A stretch of DNA of 64,000 nucleotides from Microvirga pakistanensis (GTDB lineage: Bacteria; Pseudomonadota; Alphaproteobacteria; Rhizobiales; Beijerinckiaceae): contig NZ_SPJX01000167.1 of assembly GCF_004458765.1 (NCBI RefSeq), positions 1 to 64,000 of the forward strand, read 5' to 3'. A model generated the notes under the pieces. That model was given only the letters and a program-made list of their open reading frames with translations, was not told the DNA's origin and did no database searches. Position 1 is the first letter of the stretch; each line of letters starts with the position of its first letter. Positions 43,213 through 51,163 of the stretch are shown here, piece by piece. The position numbers and the translations under genes were made by a program.

Positions 43213-44190
43213 CTACTTTACGTATTTGAGGTCGAATACCAGCCGTTGATCCTGCCACTCCATGGGTTGGCAGACATCCGTATCGACCTGAGGTGCCTTC
43301 CCCATCAAGGCGACCGTTCGATCGGCATTGAGCACCTCTCCTTGAACATCATACGCAAATCGACCGCATCGTCCCGCAAATACGTATGCTTTGCCGTGGT
43401 ACGTGTTCCCCTCTCGCCTCCCCTCGAACAGGAGACTGCCGGGTTCCGCGCCTTGAAGGTTCAGATCCGGACCCGGCTTGACGAGAAAGAACTGCCTGAG
43501 CGGACCTGTGGCCTCCAGAAACGCCAGCGACTGCCCCACACTCCAGTAGGACCGCGGGCTCGGTGGCATGTAGGAACCTTGGGAGTCGGAACTTGCAGGT
43601 GAGAAGAAATCAAACACCCATAATACAGACGCCAGGATCGCGACGCCCGCAACGGCAAAGGCGGATGAGAAAAACAGGTAACGTCGCCTTATCCGTCTCC
43701 ACAGGGGAAGCCTGACCAGAGAGGTCGATCCATCGCTGACGATTCTGTCAATGTCGCGAACGAGGCGGTCGATATGGCTGTGATAATCTTCGCCGTCACT
43801 GACTCGCGCGGCGTGAAAGTAGGCCACTTTTCTCAGACGGTCAGGCAAGTCCGTTTCACTGGGCATGACCGCGTCATTCACCAACACCGGAATGATCGGG
43901 ATTTTCCGGTCAAGCGCCGCCTCCAGTTCTTTTCGAACTGGATCTGCCTCGTCCGAGATGCGCGAAGTGCCCCGCCTCGACCCTCTCCATCTCGGGCCGA
44001 TAACGGCTACGAGAAGATCGGCATCGGTGATGGCGCGTTGGATGTGCGTTCTATAATCATCACCCGAGGGAATACTCTCCACGTCCATGTAGACGCAATC
44101 TTCCCCATATTCACGTGCCAAGGAGTCGCGAATTCGACCTGCGGTCGCCTTGGAATCCGAGCGTCGGTACGAGATCACGATCTTCGGCAT
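43213..44190 (-). CDS. Membrane-anchored TIR-domain protein with extracytoplasmic C-terminal domain
   Basis: A 325-aa protein. Residues 1-155 form a TIR domain: MPKIVISYRRSDSKATAGRI, YMDVESIPSGDDYRTHIQRA, DADLLVAVIGPRWRG, and PVRKELEAALDRKIPIIPVL, in which the Glu of the helix after the variable loop is where TIR NADases have their catalytic Glu. Basic residues (WRRIRRR) lead into one membrane helix at about 171-193. The outer domain (about 212-325) has FFLVKPGPDLNLQGAEPGSL, then LLFEGRREGNTYHGKAYVFA and two cysteines (275, 307) that could pair. I recall similar tails after caspase-like domains in Rhizobiales proteins. TIR domains can degrade NAD or mediate assembly; here signalling from outside to inside is inferred. 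A PGRP amidase gene diverges from it. Confidence 0.85.
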   Translation of the reverse strand: MPKIVISYRRSDSKATAGRIRDSLAREYGEDCVYMDVESIPSGDDYRTHIQRAITDADLLVAVIGPRWRGSRRGTSRISDEADPVRKELEAALDRKIPIIPVLVNDAVMPSETDLPDRLRKVAYFHAARVSDGEDYHSHIDRLVRDIDRIVSDGSTSLVRLPLWRRIRRRYLFFSSAFAVAGVAILASVLWVFDFFSPASSDSQGSYMPPSPRSYWSVGQSLAFLEATGPLRQFFLVKPGPDLNLQGAEPGSLLFEGRREGNTYHGKAYVFAGRCGRFAYDVQGEVLNADRTVALMGKAPQVDTDVCQPMEWQDQRLVFDLKYVK

Positions 44191-44345
44191 TTTTGTAAAT
44201 CAGCTGAATGATCTCAGTCCCGCATATTATCTCGTTGTTAAGGGGAAGTACATTAGATACTTTAAGCTCTTCACCTAAGCATCGCTTCTCTGTTTCGCTG
44301 ACCTGAAGCAAACAAAAAAGAAGTGAGAAGCTGTATAGGTGCCAG

Positions 44346-45107
44346 ATGAGGCAAGCAGGCTTTACTCGGTGCAAGGTTGGTGCCCGCCGGAGGCAAGCGT
44401 TGGCGGCATACCTACTCGTCGGCATCGCCTGCAATCCCATGTCCATCGGGTCGGTGCGTGCTTCCTCTCTCGAGGGGAGCAGTCAGTATTTCGACCAAGG
44501 TTCGGCTTTGGCGAAAATCCTGACCCGAGAGATGTGGGGCGCCCAACCTGCCATGGATGGGGTTCAGCCTCAGGAACCGCTGAGTATTATCCTACACCAT
44601 ACCGGCGTGCGGAGCAGTCCAAAACTCTCACTGGAATCGAAGATGAGAGCCCTGCAGTCGTTTTCGCAGCAGCGTGCGCAAGTGTCTGAGACGCGAAGCC
44701 GTGCGCCTTGGCCGGACGTCCCATACCATTACTACATTGATCCGTCCGGGCGCATCGCTGAAGGCAGGGATGTGCGATACAAAGGCGACACGAACACTGA
44801 CTACGACGTGACTGGTCATATTCAGATTGCGCTCGAAGGGAACTTCGAACACGAACTGCCGACGAAGCAACAGCTTGAAGCAGCGCGTGACTTACTCACC
44901 TGGCTAACGCTGTCCTGGGGCATCCCGATTCAGGGGATCACTGCGCACAAGGACCATGCCAAGACCGTTTGTCCAGGCAAACATCTGCTCGAGGTGTTGC
45001 CGCGGCTCCTGTCTACCGTCGATATTCAACGGACATCCATTATCGCGAGCATGTGCACTCAAGAGAGAAGTCACGAGTTTCCGCGAGTGCGCTGTTCAGA
45101 GAGATAA
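44346..45107 (+). CDS. N-acetylmuramoyl-L-alanine amidase, PGRP/amidase_2 type
   Basis: A 253-aa exported enzyme that cleaves the amide between N-acetylmuramic acid and the stem peptide. The N-terminus is a long basic signal sequence with core LAAYLLVGIA. The amidase domain contains LSIILHHTGVRSSPKLS (zinc His84 or 85), VPYHYYIDPSGRIAEGRDVR (conserved Tyr), and GITAHKDHAKTVCPGKHLLE (zinc His201 and Cys209). These are the ligands and catalytic residues of zinc PGRP amidases, so it should be active. The last 30 residues are extra and may be non-structural. It diverges from the TIR gene with 155 bases between. Confidence 0.9.
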   Translation: MRQAGFTRCKVGARRRQALAAYLLVGIACNPMSIGSVRASSLEGSSQYFDQGSALAKILTREMWGAQPAMDGVQPQEPLSIILHHTGVRSSPKLSLESKMRALQSFSQQRAQVSETRSRAPWPDVPYHYYIDPSGRIAEGRDVRYKGDTNTDYDVTGHIQIALEGNFEHELPTKQQLEAARDLLTWLTLSWGIPIQGITAHKDHAKTVCPGKHLLEVLPRLLSTVDIQRTSIIASMCTQERSHEFPRVRCSER

Positions 45108-45257
45108 ACCACGCGGGAAACGTTCAGGCGCAGAACGACAATGCGTCCTGTGGCATGCGATGCGAGATGCAGGGAAGCGACCAGCCAACGGCGGATCTTC
45201 GCGGTACGCAGCGCACTCCGCGTATGCCGCCGCCGGTGCAGGGCTGCCGCAAGACCC

Positions 45258-46031
45258 TCACCGCTTCCTCGCCGCGATGGCGTAGCGGTGCTGGGTAGCG
45301 CGCTCCAGGCCTTTGAGCAGGGACAGGTGCTTTGCCTGCTGCCGGTGGATGCGCTTGAGATCGTGGTCGACCACGATTTCGGCGAAGCCCGCTTGGTGGA
45401 GGAGGCGAACGACCTCGGTGGCTCGTGCGCCCTTGGAGAAATAGACCTGCCGCAGGATCCGCTCGTGTGTCTCCCGCATGGCGTCCGGCGTGTGGCCGGC
45501 CGCGATCCGGCCGGTCAGACGCTCGAACAGCCGGATCATGCGCTTCACCAGCGTGTCCGAAACGAAATCCCCATCGACGATGAGCACCTTGCCGCCGGGC
45601 TTCAGGAGTGAATGCCATTCCTTGAAGGCGGCCATGGGATCAACGAGGGTCCAGACCAGATGCCGCGTCACGATCACGTCGTAGCTCTCGGGCTTCTCCA
45701 GCGTGCGCTCGGCATCGCCCATGACGAACCGGATCCGGGCGCCTCGAGCCTGGGCCTTGGCGCGAGCACGGGTGAGCATCGCCTCCGACCAGTCGAGTCC
45801 CGTGACCTGGAAGCCCAGCCCGTCGAGCAGGTGCGAGATCACGCCCGTACCGCTCGCGAGATCGAGGGCATGGCGCCCGTCGCCTTGCCCGAGATGGCGC
45901 AGGAACAGCTCCCGCCAGGCCTGCCGCTCCGCCTCGGAGAAGATCTCGTGCCCCACCTGCTGGTCGAAGGTTGCGGCGCGCGCTGACCAATAATCGCGAA
46001 TTTCATCCCGAAGTGTGTAGTTCGACGTCAT
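45258..46031 (-). CDS. Class I SAM-dependent methyltransferase
   Basis: A 257-aa soluble enzyme. The start MTSNYTLRDEIRDYWSARAA at 46031 is chosen because this is the usual N-terminus of the ubiE-like group; an upstream ATG at 46085 adds a non-conserved stretch. The SAM-binding site is LDLASGTGVISHLLDGLGFQ, then VTGLDWSEAMLTRARAKAQ and RFVMGDAERTL. LVDPMAAFKEWHSLLKPGGK is typical of the fold. It diverges from an iron-type ABC transporter across a region of repeated TTCTA half-sites, which suggests that it acts on a metal chelator or cofactor handled by that transporter. This is an inference. Confidence 0.85.
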   Translation of the reverse strand: MTSNYTLRDEIRDYWSARAATFDQQVGHEIFSEAERQAWRELFLRHLGQGDGRHALDLASGTGVISHLLDGLGFQVTGLDWSEAMLTRARAKAQARGARIRFVMGDAERTLEKPESYDVIVTRHLVWTLVDPMAAFKEWHSLLKPGGKVLIVDGDFVSDTLVKRMIRLFERLTGRIAAGHTPDAMRETHERILRQVYFSKGARATEVVRLLHQAGFAEIVVDHDLKRIHRQQAKHLSLLKGLERATQHRYAIAARKR

Positions 46032-46102
46032 CGCCAAGCCTGTCCCGACATGTAGCGCGCTGCGATTTACAATCGGAGGCAGCATCCGTCAAATTAAAGA
46101 AG

Positions 46103-46171
46103 TTCTAATCTGTAGAATAGATTTGTTCTAAACTGACAAACGCTCTGAGCTAGATTGTAGTCGTTCTAGAA
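46103..46171. promoter_or_regulatory. Clustered TTCTA/TAGAA half-sites, candidate iron-responsive operator
   Basis: TTCTA lies at 46103-46107, TAGAA at 46113-46117, TTCTA at 46126-46130 and the palindrome TTCTAGAA at 46164-46171. They lie between the divergent methyltransferase and ABC genes. TTCTAAA/TTTAGAA halves are known from Irr-type iron control elements, so an iron regulator is a fair guess. Confidence 0.4.
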
Positions 46172-46242
46172 GATATTGCTTGCTATACTTTCCGGGCAGC
46201 CATAGGAGGAGCCGCCTTTTCCCTCTCGATGCGAGGTGCATC

Positions 46243-47379
46243 ATGAAGCTTCCCCAACTGGGCCTTTGGGCCGCCCTGGCGCTCGTTTCCCTCCTGCCGA
46301 TGCCCTCGCAGGCTGCAGACAAGATCACCGTCACCGACATCACCGGCCGTCAGGTCGAGGTGAAGGCTCCGGTCAACAAGGTGATCCTGGGCGAAGGGCG
46401 GCAGATCTACTTCGTCGCAGCCCTAGACACCGAGGCGCCGTTCAAGCGGGTCGTCGGCTGGCGGGACGATTTCGAGAAGGCCGACCTCGATGGCTACAAG
46501 GACTACCTCGCCAAGTACCCGGACATCGCGAAACTCCCGACCTTCGGCGGTTCGAAGGAAGGCACCTTCGATATCGAGCAGGCCGTGGCCCTTGCCCCCG
46601 ACGTGATGATCATGAACGTGGAGGCCAAGACCGCGACCGACGACGCAAAGCTCACCGAGAAGCTCGCCAAGGTCGGCATCCCGGTCGTGTTCGTCGACTT
46701 CCGCGACAAGCCCTTCGAGAATACCGAGCCGAGCATGCGCCTGATCGGCAAGCTGTTCGGCAAGGAGGCAAAGGCCGAGGAGTTCATCGCCTTTCGGAAG
46801 GAGCAGATCGACCGCGTCACCGAGCGTCTGGCCAAGGCCAATCCTAAAAAACCAGTGGTGATGATGGAACGAGCAGCCGGCTATTCCGACGATTGCTGCA
46901 TGTCGTTCGGCAATGAGAATTTCGGCAAGTTCGTTGAAATTGCCGGCGGTCAGAACCTCGCCGCCAAGATCATCCCCGGCACGTTCGGTGTCGTGAACCC
47001 GGAGCAGATCATCGCTTCCAACCCGGACCATGTCATCGTCACGGGGTCGAATTGGGAATTGTACGTGCCCGGCGGGGCATGGGTCGGCGTCGGCTCCGGC
47101 GCCGACAAGGCGAAGGCCCGCAACAAGCTCGCCGCGCTGATGAAGCGGCCGGCCTATACGGGCGTGAAGGCGGTGCAGAACAAGCAGGTCCATGCCATCT
47201 GGCACCAATTCTACAACAGCCCCTACCAGTTCGTGGCCATCCAGCAGATGGCCAAGTGGCTGCACCCGGAACTGTTCAAGGACCTCGATCCGGACCAGAC
47301 CATGAAGATTCTCTACGAGCGCTTCCTGCCCGTGACCTACAAGCCGGGCTACTGGGTCTCCCTGACCGATAAGGAATAG
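46243..47379 (+). CDS. Iron/siderophore-type ABC transporter substrate-binding protein
   Basis: A 378-aa periplasmic protein of the FecB/FhuD class. The signal peptide runs MKLPQLGLWAALALVSLLPM with cleavage after SQAA; GCGAGGTG precedes the ATG. Mature features: ITVTDITGRQVEVKAPVNKV, VILGEGRQIYFVAALDTE, FDIEQAVALAPDVMIMNVEA, and VEIAGGQNLAAKIIPGTFGV, followed by NPEQIIASNPDHVIVTGSNW. It starts an operon with the permease and ATPase that follow. Substrate (ferric chelate, heme or another metal complex) cannot be fixed from sequence; a CC pair in YSDDCCMSFGNENF is unusual. Confidence 0.88.
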   Translation: MKLPQLGLWAALALVSLLPMPSQAADKITVTDITGRQVEVKAPVNKVILGEGRQIYFVAALDTEAPFKRVVGWRDDFEKADLDGYKDYLAKYPDIAKLPTFGGSKEGTFDIEQAVALAPDVMIMNVEAKTATDDAKLTEKLAKVGIPVVFVDFRDKPFENTEPSMRLIGKLFGKEAKAEEFIAFRKEQIDRVTERLAKANPKKPVVMMERAAGYSDDCCMSFGNENFGKFVEIAGGQNLAAKIIPGTFGVVNPEQIIASNPDHVIVTGSNWELYVPGGAWVGVGSGADKAKARNKLAALMKRPAYTGVKAVQNKQVHAIWHQFYNSPYQFVAIQQMAKWLHPELFKDLDPDQTMKILYERFLPVTYKPGYWVSLTDKE

Positions 47380-47383
47380 ATCC

Positions 47384-48448
47384 TTGGCTCACTCGGCATC
47401 CATTGCAGTACAATCGGGGCGCGGTGTTTACCGCGCTCTCGTCTTTCGCAAGAAGCTTGTGCTCCTCGCGTTCGCGATTGTCCTTGTCCTCTCCGTCATC
47501 GCCGATCTCGGCCTGGGACCGGCCCGGTACAGCATGCGGGAGGTTGTGCTCGCCCTCGCCGGATCGCCGGAGATCTCCAATCAGGTCTCTGTCGTGATCT
47601 GGGACATCCGCATGCCGGTGGCTCTCATGGCCGTGGTGGTCGGAGCGGCTCTTTCGGCCGCCGGCGCGCAGATGCAGACGATCCTCAACAATCCGCTTGC
47701 CAGTCCCTTCACGCTGGGCATCTCGGCCGCCGCGAGCTTCGGTGCGTCGCTGGCCCTCGTGTTCGGGGTCGGCATCCTGCCCTTCGCCATCGAGTACGTG
47801 GTGTCGATCAACGCCCTTCTCATGGCCATGGCGGCCGCCCTGTTCATCCATTTGATGAGCCAGAAGCGCGGCGTGACGGTCGAAACCATCGTCCTTCTCG
47901 GCATCACCCTGGTGTTCACCTTCAACGCCCTGCTGGCGCTCGTGCAGTTCCTCGCCTCCGAGCAGGCGCTGGCCGCCGTGGTGTTCTGGACCATGGGCAG
48001 CCTGACGCGGGCGACCTGGCCGAAACTGGCGATCACCACGCTCATCGTTGTCGTCGCGCTCCCGCTGTTCTTCCGCCGCGCCTGGGCGCTGACCGCGCTG
48101 CGCCTCGGCGAGGACAAGGCAGCGAGCTTCGGGGTGAATGTTCGCCGGGTGCGGCTCGAGACGATGCTGGTCGTCAGCGTGCTTGCCGCGGTGCCTGTAG
48201 CCTTTGTCGGCACGATCGGCTTCGTCGGCCTCGTCGGTCCCCACATCGCCCGGATGGTGATCGGCGAGGATCAGCGGTTCTTCCTGCCCGCCTCCGCCCT
48301 CTCGGGGGCCGCGATGCTGTCGCTGACCTCCGTGATCAGCAAATCCCTCATTCCGGGCAGCATCATTCCCATCGGCATCATCACGGCTCTGGTCGGCGTG
48401 CCGTTCCTCTTCAGCCTCATCATGACCAACCGGAGACGGGCATGGTAG
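47384..48448 (+). CDS. FecCD-family ABC transporter permease
   Basis: A 354-aa permease of about ten membrane segments. The TTG at 47384 is supported by AAGGA upstream. Family stretches are IRMPVALMAVVVGAALSAAG, AQMQTILNNPLASPFTLGIS, VVFWTMGSLTRATWPKLAIT, GVNVRRVRLETMLVVS, and PVAFVGTIGFVGLVGPHIAR, which are characteristic of iron-siderophore and B12 permeases. It follows the binding-protein gene by four bases and overlaps the ATPase gene by seven. Two copies of this subunit form the channel. Confidence 0.92.
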   Translation: MAHSASIAVQSGRGVYRALVFRKKLVLLAFAIVLVLSVIADLGLGPARYSMREVVLALAGSPEISNQVSVVIWDIRMPVALMAVVVGAALSAAGAQMQTILNNPLASPFTLGISAAASFGASLALVFGVGILPFAIEYVVSINALLMAMAAALFIHLMSQKRGVTVETIVLLGITLVFTFNALLALVQFLASEQALAAVVFWTMGSLTRATWPKLAITTLIVVVALPLFFRRAWALTALRLGEDKAASFGVNVRRVRLETMLVVSVLAAVPVAFVGTIGFVGLVGPHIARMVIGEDQRFFLPASALSGAAMLSLTSVISKSLIPGSIIPIGIITALVGVPFLFSLIMTNRRRAW

Positions 48449-49221
48449 CCACACTGCAACTCAATGACGTCGGCGTCCGCTACGGCAAAGTGGAGGTTCT
48501 CTCGGGCATCACCACCCCGGCGCTGAAGGGCGGTGAGGTCACGGCCGTGATCGGGCCCAATGCCGCCGGCAAGTCGAGCCTCTTCCGGCGCATTGCGGGG
48601 CTTCTCGGCGGACCGGGAGACGTCTCCATCGACGGCATTCCGGGCAGCCCGAAACAGAGCGCGTCGCGGATCTGCTACATGCCCCAGGACACCTCGGTGA
48701 ACACGGTCCTGACCGTCTACGAGTCGGTCCTGCTGGCCCGCAAACAGGGCGCGGATCCCCGGGTCAGCGATGCGGACCTCGAAGCCGTGGACGAGGCTCT
48801 CGGAGCGCTCAGCATCGAGAGCATCGCGTTCAAAGGCCTGTCGGAACTCAGCGGCGGCCAGCGGCAACTGGTCTCGCTGGCACAGACCCTCGTGCGGGAT
48901 CCGGAGATCCTGCTCCTGGACGAGCCGACGAGCGCGCTCGACCTCCATAGGCAGGTGGAGGTGCTGTCCTTGATCCAGAATCTGGCGCGGGTACGGCAGA
49001 TATGCGTGGTCCTCGCGATCCATGATCTCAATCAGGTCCTGCGGGTGGCGGATCGCGTCATGGTGATCGACGCAGGAACAATGGTGCGGTGCGGTCCGGC
49101 CGAGGCGGTGATCACGCCCGACCTGCTCCGGGAGATCTACAAGGTCGAAGGCAGGATCGAGCGCTGCTCCCGGCTGTGCTGCCAGGTCATCATCGATGGA
49201 CCTGTTGTCCATCAAGCCTGA
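48442..49221 (+). CDS. Iron-siderophore-type ABC transporter ATPase
   Basis: The 259-aa ATPase of the FecE/FhuC class. Walker A is VIGPNAAGKSSLFRRIAGLL (the usual Gly-Lys-Ser), the signature is LSGGQRQLVSLAQTLV, Walker B is [18 protein letters not shown], and the switch His is in VLAIHDLNQVLRVADRVMVI. The C-terminal tail is short and carries three cysteines (IERCSRLCCQVII), unusual for the family and possibly metal-sensing or simply incidental. It completes a binding protein-permease-ATPase operon. No terminator is visible after it. Confidence 0.93.
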   Translation: MVATLQLNDVGVRYGKVEVLSGITTPALKGGEVTAVIGPNAAGKSSLFRRIAGLLGGPGDVSIDGIPGSPKQSASRICYMPQDTSVNTVLTVYESVLLARKQGADPRVSDADLEAVDEALGALSIESIAFKGLSELSGGQRQLVSLAQTLVRDPEILLLDEPTSALDLHRQVEVLSLIQNLARVRQICVVLAIHDLNQVLRVADRVMVIDAGTMVRCGPAEAVITPDLLREIYKVEGRIERCSRLCCQVIIDGPVVHQA

Positions 49222-49483
49222 TTCGCAAGATCAGACACTCAACGTCTATTCAGGATCAAAAGCGTGCGTTCGTGGCGAGCACGATGTCTGCTCGCACCAT
49301 GAGGTTGCCACGAATCGATGATGGCTCGGAAACAGAGGTGCGATATCGCGCACGCCGAGCTGTATCCGCGCGAGGCCGGTCAGGAGCGCCTGACCCGCCA
49401 TGGTATGGTTTTGCTTGTTCAAGGGTTCGCCCTCTGAAGGGCCATGGCCAACCGCCTCATAACCTAATGACAAATAAAGGTTA

Positions 49484-49537
49484 TGGCGCTCCCTAGGGGA
49501 CTCGAACCCCTGTTTTCGCCGTGAGAGGGCGACGTCC
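49484..49537 (-). pseudogene. Truncated tRNA-Glu (CTC), 3' part only: probable att site
   Basis: On the minus strand the anticodon arm (TCGCC-CTCTCAC-GGCGA, anticodon CTC), the T arm (AGGGG-TTCGAGT-CCCCT), the 3' acceptor strand AGGGAGC, the discriminator G and CCA are all intact. The expected 5' acceptor strand GCTCCCT and the D arm are absent: the bases to the right of 49537 do not pair with the acceptor. A tRNA cut inside and kept only at its 3' end is the classic trace of site-specific integration into a tRNA gene. The geometry puts the chromosome on the left and the integrated element on the right. No integrase gene is visible in the window. Confidence 0.8.
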
Positions 49538-50041
49538 AATTATCCCCCTCTTTGAACCTCCCAAACGCTACCAACGATTGCACACATTCCTTCTATGCGA
49601 GAGGGCAGGTAGCCATCAGTTACCTCTACGTTGCCCCCTCGCCTACCATACCAAGCGTTAGCGAACGTCTCGCATCGGCTTCCGTTGGAGCAGCCCGGGG
49701 TAGGCTTGGATCGCCTCTAAAGACATCAATGCAGGTCGGAACGCTCCTAGGACCGTCCATATATCCACAGGCCCGCCGCAGCGTAGACCTCAGTATCGCA
49801 GCGGAGGCGGGCCTGTGGGTATGTGGGCGGCCTTGCACTCGACATGCATGCAGCTAACCCGCTGTCGTTACGGCTAGCTTGACCAGCAGGGCTCCAGAAG
49901 GGGGGGTGGGGTTTGGGGAGGGGATAGCAGCATCCTTCACGGCCGATAGCAGTCCCATACCGCAGAAGTGCATCCTTGACGGATGAAAATTAATCTCAGT
50001 CCGCGCCTTAAAGCGAAGCCTATGAATTTTCTAACAGTGTC
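49538..50041. other. Non-coding start of the putative integrated element
   Basis: No gene is supportable. The stretch contains a long interrupted palindrome (49765-49818) and a G-rich segment near 49899-49922. Confidence 0.45.
49765..49818. repeat. Long inverted repeat near the tRNA scar
   Basis: Arms CCACAGGCCCGCC (49765-49777) and GGCGGGCCTGTGG (49806-49818) are perfect 13-mers separated by 28 bases, with further partial pairing inside. The repeat may act as a terminator, a recombinase-arm site or a structured RNA. Confidence 0.6.
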
Positions 50042-50701
50042 TCAATTATAATTGGACCCTGCATTGTAATCGTCATGATCAGCAAGGTCACGTTCCACTT
50101 GGCGGAGCTTAGATTTCATCCATGAGTCAGTATTGATGTATACAGTCGATATGTCTTGATGCCATCTCCTAGCGATATATACGAGGAGCGCGTCGTGTGC
50201 ACTCCAGGTGTTTTCCTCAAACCAGCTCCATAGACCATGCCATTTTGGATCTTCACCCATCGGTCCCGTTGGTTCCAATTCGGATGAGGGCTGCCGATAG
50301 CCGACGAGATCGGCCGCTCTGTCAACTTCACCGTATTCCTTCACACGAACCGAGAGCGCCTCGTGTTCCGGATCACGTTGGCCAAGGCGCAGTAGCTGAC
50401 CCTGCGTTCTCACCCAACCATTTCCCGGATCAGCATAGTAGACTGGCGAACTGATATAGTCAGGGGCCGTGCCGAGGCGCGGGTGGTTTAGGATGAACTT
50501 CGCGAGGATGCATGGATCACCGGTTCCTGGGTATTCGCCAGGGCGCCACAACTCGGCGATTGGCGCTGTAGCGAGTTCATCCTTTCCCGGCTGACCACCT
50601 GAGACGTAGAGGTCAAGATCATGATGGAGTGAGAGGAACCGCTGGCGGACTTCATCTTGTTTCATAGCAAGGATCCAAACGGAGTTGAGACCATGGTTCA
50701 T
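50042..50701 (-). CDS. Unknown protein, 219 aa
   Basis: A soluble, acidic protein rich in Trp and Tyr. Visible features are a helical start (MKQDEVRQRFLSLHHDLDLY), ELWRPGEYPGTGDPCILAKF, WVRTQGQLLRLGQRDPEHEA, and WFEENTWSAHDALLVYIARR. I do not recognise the family. A second Met (50665, MKQDEVR) may be the true start. It ends toward the tRNA scar and lies eight bases after the 133-aa gene, so the two likely form one transcript running left from the repressor. Base composition is more AT-rich than in the core genes, which suggests transfer. Confidence 0.6.
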   Translation of the reverse strand: MNHGLNSVWILAMKQDEVRQRFLSLHHDLDLYVSGGQPGKDELATAPIAELWRPGEYPGTGDPCILAKFILNHPRLGTAPDYISSPVYYADPGNGWVRTQGQLLRLGQRDPEHEALSVRVKEYGEVDRAADLVGYRQPSSELEPTGPMGEDPKWHGLWSWFEENTWSAHDALLVYIARRWHQDISTVYINTDSWMKSKLRQVERDLADHDDYNAGSNYN

Positions 50702-50708
50702 TCACCGA

Positions 50709-51110
50709 TCACTGGCCGCAGGGCTTTTTTATTCTGACCAAATGTTTGGCTTGATACAGACAACATTTGAGAAGTTTATCGTGGTTACAAGGGTCCCACG
50801 GATCGATGCCGAATATATCGCACAAGGTAAAAATGTCCCTTGCTATAATATCTCTTTGTATTATTTCCTCGACATCATCGATTAAATCAGCGCGCGGATA
50901 CATTTTTACTCCAACGCGGAATGCTGCAATTAGCATCTCTCCTCTGAGGGTGATAACATCCGTCTTTAAACATGATGCTAAATTCTCAAACGTGGCTTCA
51001 CTTGCATAGTCAGGGGTCACGACCGGCCTCCACCTCAAATTCAATGCGACCTCCTTGACGCGAGGGCGCCTGCTAGAAGGAATGTGAGAGCGATCCTTGG
51101 TGAATCGCAT
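50709..51110 (-). CDS. Unknown protein, 133 aa
   Basis: A soluble protein, basic at the N-terminus and with several cysteines at the C-terminus (CNHDKLLKCCLYQAKHLV). The middle has ITLRGEMLIAAFRVGVKMYP and ADLIDDVEEIIQRDIIARDI, which look like helices. No family recognised. The ATG is at 51110, directly beside an 18-bp operator-like palindrome and divergent from a phage-type repressor gene; it is thus the probable repressed gene. Position and composition suggest that it came with the element at the tRNA scar. Confidence 0.6.
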   Translation of the reverse strand: MRFTKDRSHIPSSRRPRVKEVALNLRWRPVVTPDYASEATFENLASCLKTDVITLRGEMLIAAFRVGVKMYPRADLIDDVEEIIQRDIIARDIFTLCDIFGIDPWDPCNHDKLLKCCLYQAKHLVRIKKPCGQ

Positions 51111-51130
51111 GTGTCAACTATTGGTGACAC
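51111..51130. promoter_or_regulatory. Operator candidate O1 between the repressor and the two unknown genes
   Basis: TGTCAACTATTGGTGACA (51112-51129) is a near-palindrome with flanking G and C extending it to 20 bases. It matches the palindrome inside the repressor gene at 15 of 18 positions. It is one base from the start codon of the leftward gene. Confidence 0.6.
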
Positions 51131-51163
51131 TTATTGACACTGAATGAATGGAGGTCAATCTCT

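Noticed and set aside
49246..49539. Leftward open frame of 97 codons across the tRNA fragment
   Set aside because: It reads through the tRNA-derived sequence and has no protein features.
49484..49560. Complete tRNA-Glu gene
   Set aside because: The 5' acceptor strand and D arm cannot be found: the bases at the expected place do not pair with AGGGAGC.
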